DNA of 34,980 bases from Gammaproteobacteria bacterium (lineage in GTDB: Bacteria; Pseudomonadota; Gammaproteobacteria; Pseudomonadales; Pseudohongiellaceae): contig CANHAR010000002.1 of NCBI GenBank assembly GCA_947458495.1, forward strand, positions 1-34,980, in the 5' to 3' direction. Shown here piece after piece: positions 32,625-34,980 of this stretch. The stretch's first letter is position 1. The number at the start of each line of letters is the position of its first letter. Below the pieces are notes generated by a model. The model worked only from the letters and a program-made list of their open reading frames with translations. It was not told the origin of the DNA and searched no databases. Both the position numbers and the translations under genes were made by a program.

Positions 32625-32855
32625 ATGGGCCAGGTCACGATTTATCTAGACGACGACATTGAGCGCAAAATGAATGATGCAGTCAAATCTGCTCAGATAT
32701 CCAAAAGTAAATGGATAGCGCAACTCGTTCAGGAAAAAGTGGCCAATCATTGGCCTGACTCCATTGCTGAGATGGCCGGCAGCTGGGATGACTTTCCTTC
32801 ATTGGCAGAAATCAGGCACGCCCAAGCCTCTGATACTGAAAGAGAATCACTTTGA
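32625..32855 (+). CDS. CopG/RHH-type antitoxin (VapB-like)
   Basis: 76 aa. It opens with V-T-I-Y-L-D-D-D-I-E-R-K-M, the beta-strand and first helix of a ribbon-helix-helix dimer, then I-S-K-S-K-W-I-A-Q-L-V (second helix). The C-terminus, D-S-I-A-E-M-A-G-S-W-D-D-F-P, is the part expected to plug the toxin. AAGGAGGAGATTAT is an excellent ribosome site. Its stop overlaps the toxin start by one base (TGATG). Confidence 0.9.
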   Translation: MGQVTIYLDDDIERKMNDAVKSAQISKSKWIAQLVQEKVANHWPDSIAEMAGSWDDFPSLAEIRHAQASDTERESL

Positions 32856-33250
32856 TGTATGTGCTTGACACTAATATCCTAATTTACTTCTTCAAAGGCA
32901 TGGGTAATGTCTCAAAGAAGCTGTTGTCGGTTTCACCCAAGGATATTGGTATTCCTGCTATCGTCATTTACGAACTGGAATACGGCATTCACAAATCCAG
33001 CTTCCCGGAAAAGCGTCAACAGCAGCTAACTGAATTATGCTCCCTCGTAAACGTACTACCTTTTGGCGGCGCAGAGGCCAGATTGACTGCCGACATCCGG
33101 GCAAAACTTGAGAAAAGTGCCACACCCATTGGGCCCTATGATCTGCTTATTGCCGGCACGGCTATGTCAAACAATGCTGTGCTGATTACTAACAACACCA
33201 AAGAGTTTTCCAGAGTTCCCAACTTACTGATTGAGAACTGGTTTGATTAA
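32855..33250 (+). CDS. VapC-like PIN-domain toxin
   Basis: 131 aa from the ATG at 32855 (a TTG one codon earlier is not needed). Canonical VapC residues: Asp in Y-V-L-D-T-N-I-L-I-Y, Glu in I-Y-E-L-E-Y-G, Asp in G-P-Y-D-L-L-I-A-G-T-A, then N-N-A-V-L-I-T-N-N-T-K-E-F. Here the residue usually Asp in the last motif (T-N/D-N) is Asn, as in many members. An Mg-dependent site-specific RNase in the family. Converges with the TonB receptor gene 11 nt downstream. Confidence 0.93.
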   Translation: MYVLDTNILIYFFKGMGNVSKKLLSVSPKDIGIPAIVIYELEYGIHKSSFPEKRQQQLTELCSLVNVLPFGGAEARLTADIRAKLEKSATPIGPYDLLIAGTAMSNNAVLITNNTKEFSRVPNLLIENWFD

Positions 33251-33261
33251 CACTGTAGCAA

Positions 33262-34980
33262 TCATTTAAAGCTGTAATTGACCCCCGCATACAACGATCG
33301 CCCCATACCCGGCACACCGATTCCAAACGGAATGCCATTGATGGACATGGTCATCCCTTGCGCAACATAGGTGCCTCCAGCGGGCAAGAAGTAGAACTGG
33401 TCCAGCAGATTCTCGACGCCCAGATCCAGTCTGACGGATTCCCAGCTGTGGCTTAAGCGCAGGTTAAACAGCGAGTAACTGTCTGTGCCGCGTTCATTGC
33501 GCACCCCCGACACGTCGTCTTTTTTGCCGGCAAACACCCATTCGAGACTGTTATCCCAGCCGCCCAGTTCCTGCGACAGAGCCAATCGTCCCTGCATGGG
33601 CACAATGTTGTACAAGCCTGCGCCTGTGTCGGTATTCTCGGCATCGATAAAACTCAGGTTACCGGCCAGTGTCCAATCGCCGCTGGCATTGTTGGCCAGT
33701 TGTGATGCCAGTGTCAGGTCAACGCCTTTAAGCTCAGCCTGCTGATTCTGGTATTTGAGTACGTTGTACTGACCAGGGCGCCACATGGCATTAATAGCCA
33801 CCGCATCAATGTAGTCATCAACGCGAGTGATGTAAGGATTGATACTGAATTCATGACGGGTATCTGCGCTGCGCCAGTTAAGGCTGCCCGACAGGGTCTG
33901 TGCCTTTTCAGGATTCAGTGCCAGATTGCCCACATAACCGTTGCCATCACCGACCAGATTATTCATGGATGCAGCCATGGTCCACGAGGACCATGGGTAA
34001 ACCTCGTAAAGGTTGGCAGAGCGCACTTTTTGCGCCACACCCAGCTCCAGGTCAATCTGGCTGCTCAGCGCATAGCGGGTGAGCAAGGTCAAATCGACAT
34101 TGGTATCCGTATTTTTCCGAGTGGCGCGGTTAAAGGCACTCGCCTCCATGGCTTGCATACCCATGGCGTTCATGGCGGTTGAGTAGCCATGTACGTCGTC
34201 GGCGTTGCGCATCACACGCTCGACCCGCGCTCCGTACATGAGCAGCCAATCGTCTGCGAGATTCAGTTCGTGTTCGGCAAAAATGGCCGTTCTATCACGC
34301 TGGCCATTGTTGATGTTTTCAAAGGTGCCAGGACCCATGGCGCCACCGGAGGCAGTCCAATAGTCTTCAAGCCGGAACTGCTGTAATTCTGCGCCGACAC
34401 GCACCATGCCTCGGGCCGGCAAATCTATCTCTGCGGTCAGACTGAGCCCTGAATTTTTGGAATCAGAAAACATCGGCATACCGGAAGCGCAGGTGCCGGC
34501 CGGATCACCGTGGAATGCCATGGGCGAACATGCTGCACCACCCACCGCTTTTGATCCGTACCAGAACTGTCGGTCTGGACCAAAGTCCATGCCATGCTCA
34601 ACTTGTTCGCGGTAAAAACGGCTTTGTATCTGTCCCCAGCCAGTCTCGCGCTGCCAGTTCAGATTCACCCGCGTCTGTTGATTATCCAACAAGTCCATAC
34701 GCTGATTGGGATACATCTGGCTGGGCATGTTCTGATAACCGATCTGCACATCAAAGGTGTCAGCGCCGGTTTTATAGGCGACGCGCAGAGTGTGATTCTG
34801 AGTCTCGTACGCGGTTGAGCCAACCTCATCCAGAGGCAAGGTATGACCCGGCCGGCCGGTCTGTGCGATGGTTTTGAAATCTTTGGCAGCCGTGTAGTTG
34901 TCACCCTGACTGTAGCTGCCACTGTAGCTGGTGAACAGATTTTCACTGGTTCTGCTGAGCCGGACATTCAACCCAGTTGC
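33262..34980 (-). CDS. TonB-dependent receptor, Met-rich, 5' end outside the window
   Basis: At least 569 residues, cut off at the right edge, so the signal peptide and plug are missing. The visible part is a beta-barrel with alternating strands, ending Y-A-G-V-N-Y-S-F-K. Loops hold M-P-S-Q-M-Y-P-N-Q-R-M, M-D-F-G-P-D-R-Q-F-W-Y-G, two cysteines with P-M-A-F-H-G, and Y-S-T-A-M-N-A-M-G-M-Q-A-M. Methionine- and histidine-rich loops of this kind are seen in copper-related receptors (OprC/NosA neighbourhood), so a copper or copper-chelate substrate is possible but unproven. No Pho-type control can be judged because the promoter is not in the window. Confidence 0.88.
   Translation of the reverse strand, partial: ATGLNVRLSRTSENLFTSYSGSYSQGDNYTAAKDFKTIAQTGRPGHTLPLDEVGSTAYETQNHTLRVAYKTGADTFDVQIGYQNMPSQMYPNQRMDLLDNQQTRVNLNWQRETGWGQIQSRFYREQVEHGMDFGPDRQFWYGSKAVGGAACSPMAFHGDPAGTCASGMPMFSDSKNSGLSLTAEIDLPARGMVRVGAELQQFRLEDYWTASGGAMGPGTFENINNGQRDRTAIFAEHELNLADDWLLMYGARVERVMRNADDVHGYSTAMNAMGMQAMEASAFNRATRKNTDTNVDLTLLTRYALSSQIDLELGVAQKVRSANLYEVYPWSSWTMAASMNNLVGDGNGYVGNLALNPEKAQTLSGSLNWRSADTRHEFSINPYITRVDDYIDAVAINAMWRPGQYNVLKYQNQQAELKGVDLTLASQLANNASGDWTLAGNLSFIDAENTDTGAGLYNIVPMQGRLALSQELGGWDNSLEWVFAGKKDDVSGVRNERGTDSYSLFNLRLSHSWESVRLDLGVENLLDQFYFLPAGGTYVAQGMTMSINGIPFGIGVPGMGRSLYAGVNYSFK

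Noticed and set aside
1-34980. CRISPR arrays, complete insertion sequences, rRNA genes
   Set aside because: No spaced repeat array, no transposase reading frame with terminal inverted repeats, and no rRNA-like sequence were found on either strand.

Overview
The window reads as chromosome of a Gram-negative gammaproteobacterium, probably aquatic and heterotrophic. The evidence is a typical EttA, a proteobacterial tRNA-Pro(CGG), two TonB-dependent receptors, a DUF5916 outer-membrane barrel, many Sec-exported enzymes, and PhoB-type operator sequences. The genus cannot be fixed from the sequence; Pseudohongiella or another Cellvibrionales/Oceanospirillales relative is only a guess. No rRNA, CRISPR array, complete insertion sequence or integrase gene was seen.

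Layout. 1-3.5 kb: TerB-like protein, an exported HpcH/HpaI-type aldolase closed by a strong intrinsic terminator, and ettA. 3.5-8.4 kb (minus): a tight block of M20 metallopeptidase, sterol-desaturase-family enzyme, a protein with three DnaT-like domains, and a lambda-P-like helicase-loader candidate. 8.4-12 kb: DoxX, tRNA-Pro, then a minus-strand operon of a 44-aa lipoprotein, XpaC-like and TelA-like proteins, and YccF. 12.1-13.2 kb: DUF2855 enzyme. 13.55-16.37 kb: an A+T-richer island that looks like integron-derived gene cassettes without an integrase. It holds an FRG-domain protein, an unknown protein and a frameshifted PD-(D/E)XK-like protein, separated by attC-like palindromes. 16.4-23.2 kb: exported amidase, a broken rhuM, a membrane protein plus VOC-fold protein pair, DUF5916 barrel, DUF2147. 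23.2-24.75 kb: YhhN and a FitAB/VapBC-type toxin-antitoxin pair. 24.9-30.9 kb: a phosphate locus with a Na/Pi cotransporter, a small coiled-coil protein and a PstS lipoprotein in one operon behind a Pho-box-like site, a Cys-less thioredoxin-like protein, and a large TonB receptor behind four 11-bp-phased Pho-box units. 30.9-35 kb: PaiB-like flavin protein, exported alpha/beta hydrolase, a second VapBC pair, and a TonB receptor cut by the window edge.

How the parts fit. Three stories stand out. The first is a PhoB-controlled phosphate-scavenging set that couples an outer-membrane TonB receptor to a periplasmic PstS and an Na/Pi cotransporter, without pstCAB nearby. The second is a small integrase-less cassette array with plausible defence cargo. 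The third is a chromosomal DnaT x3 plus lambda-P-like gene pair that may be a non-DnaC primosome loading module. All functional statements come from reading motifs by eye; no database search was run.
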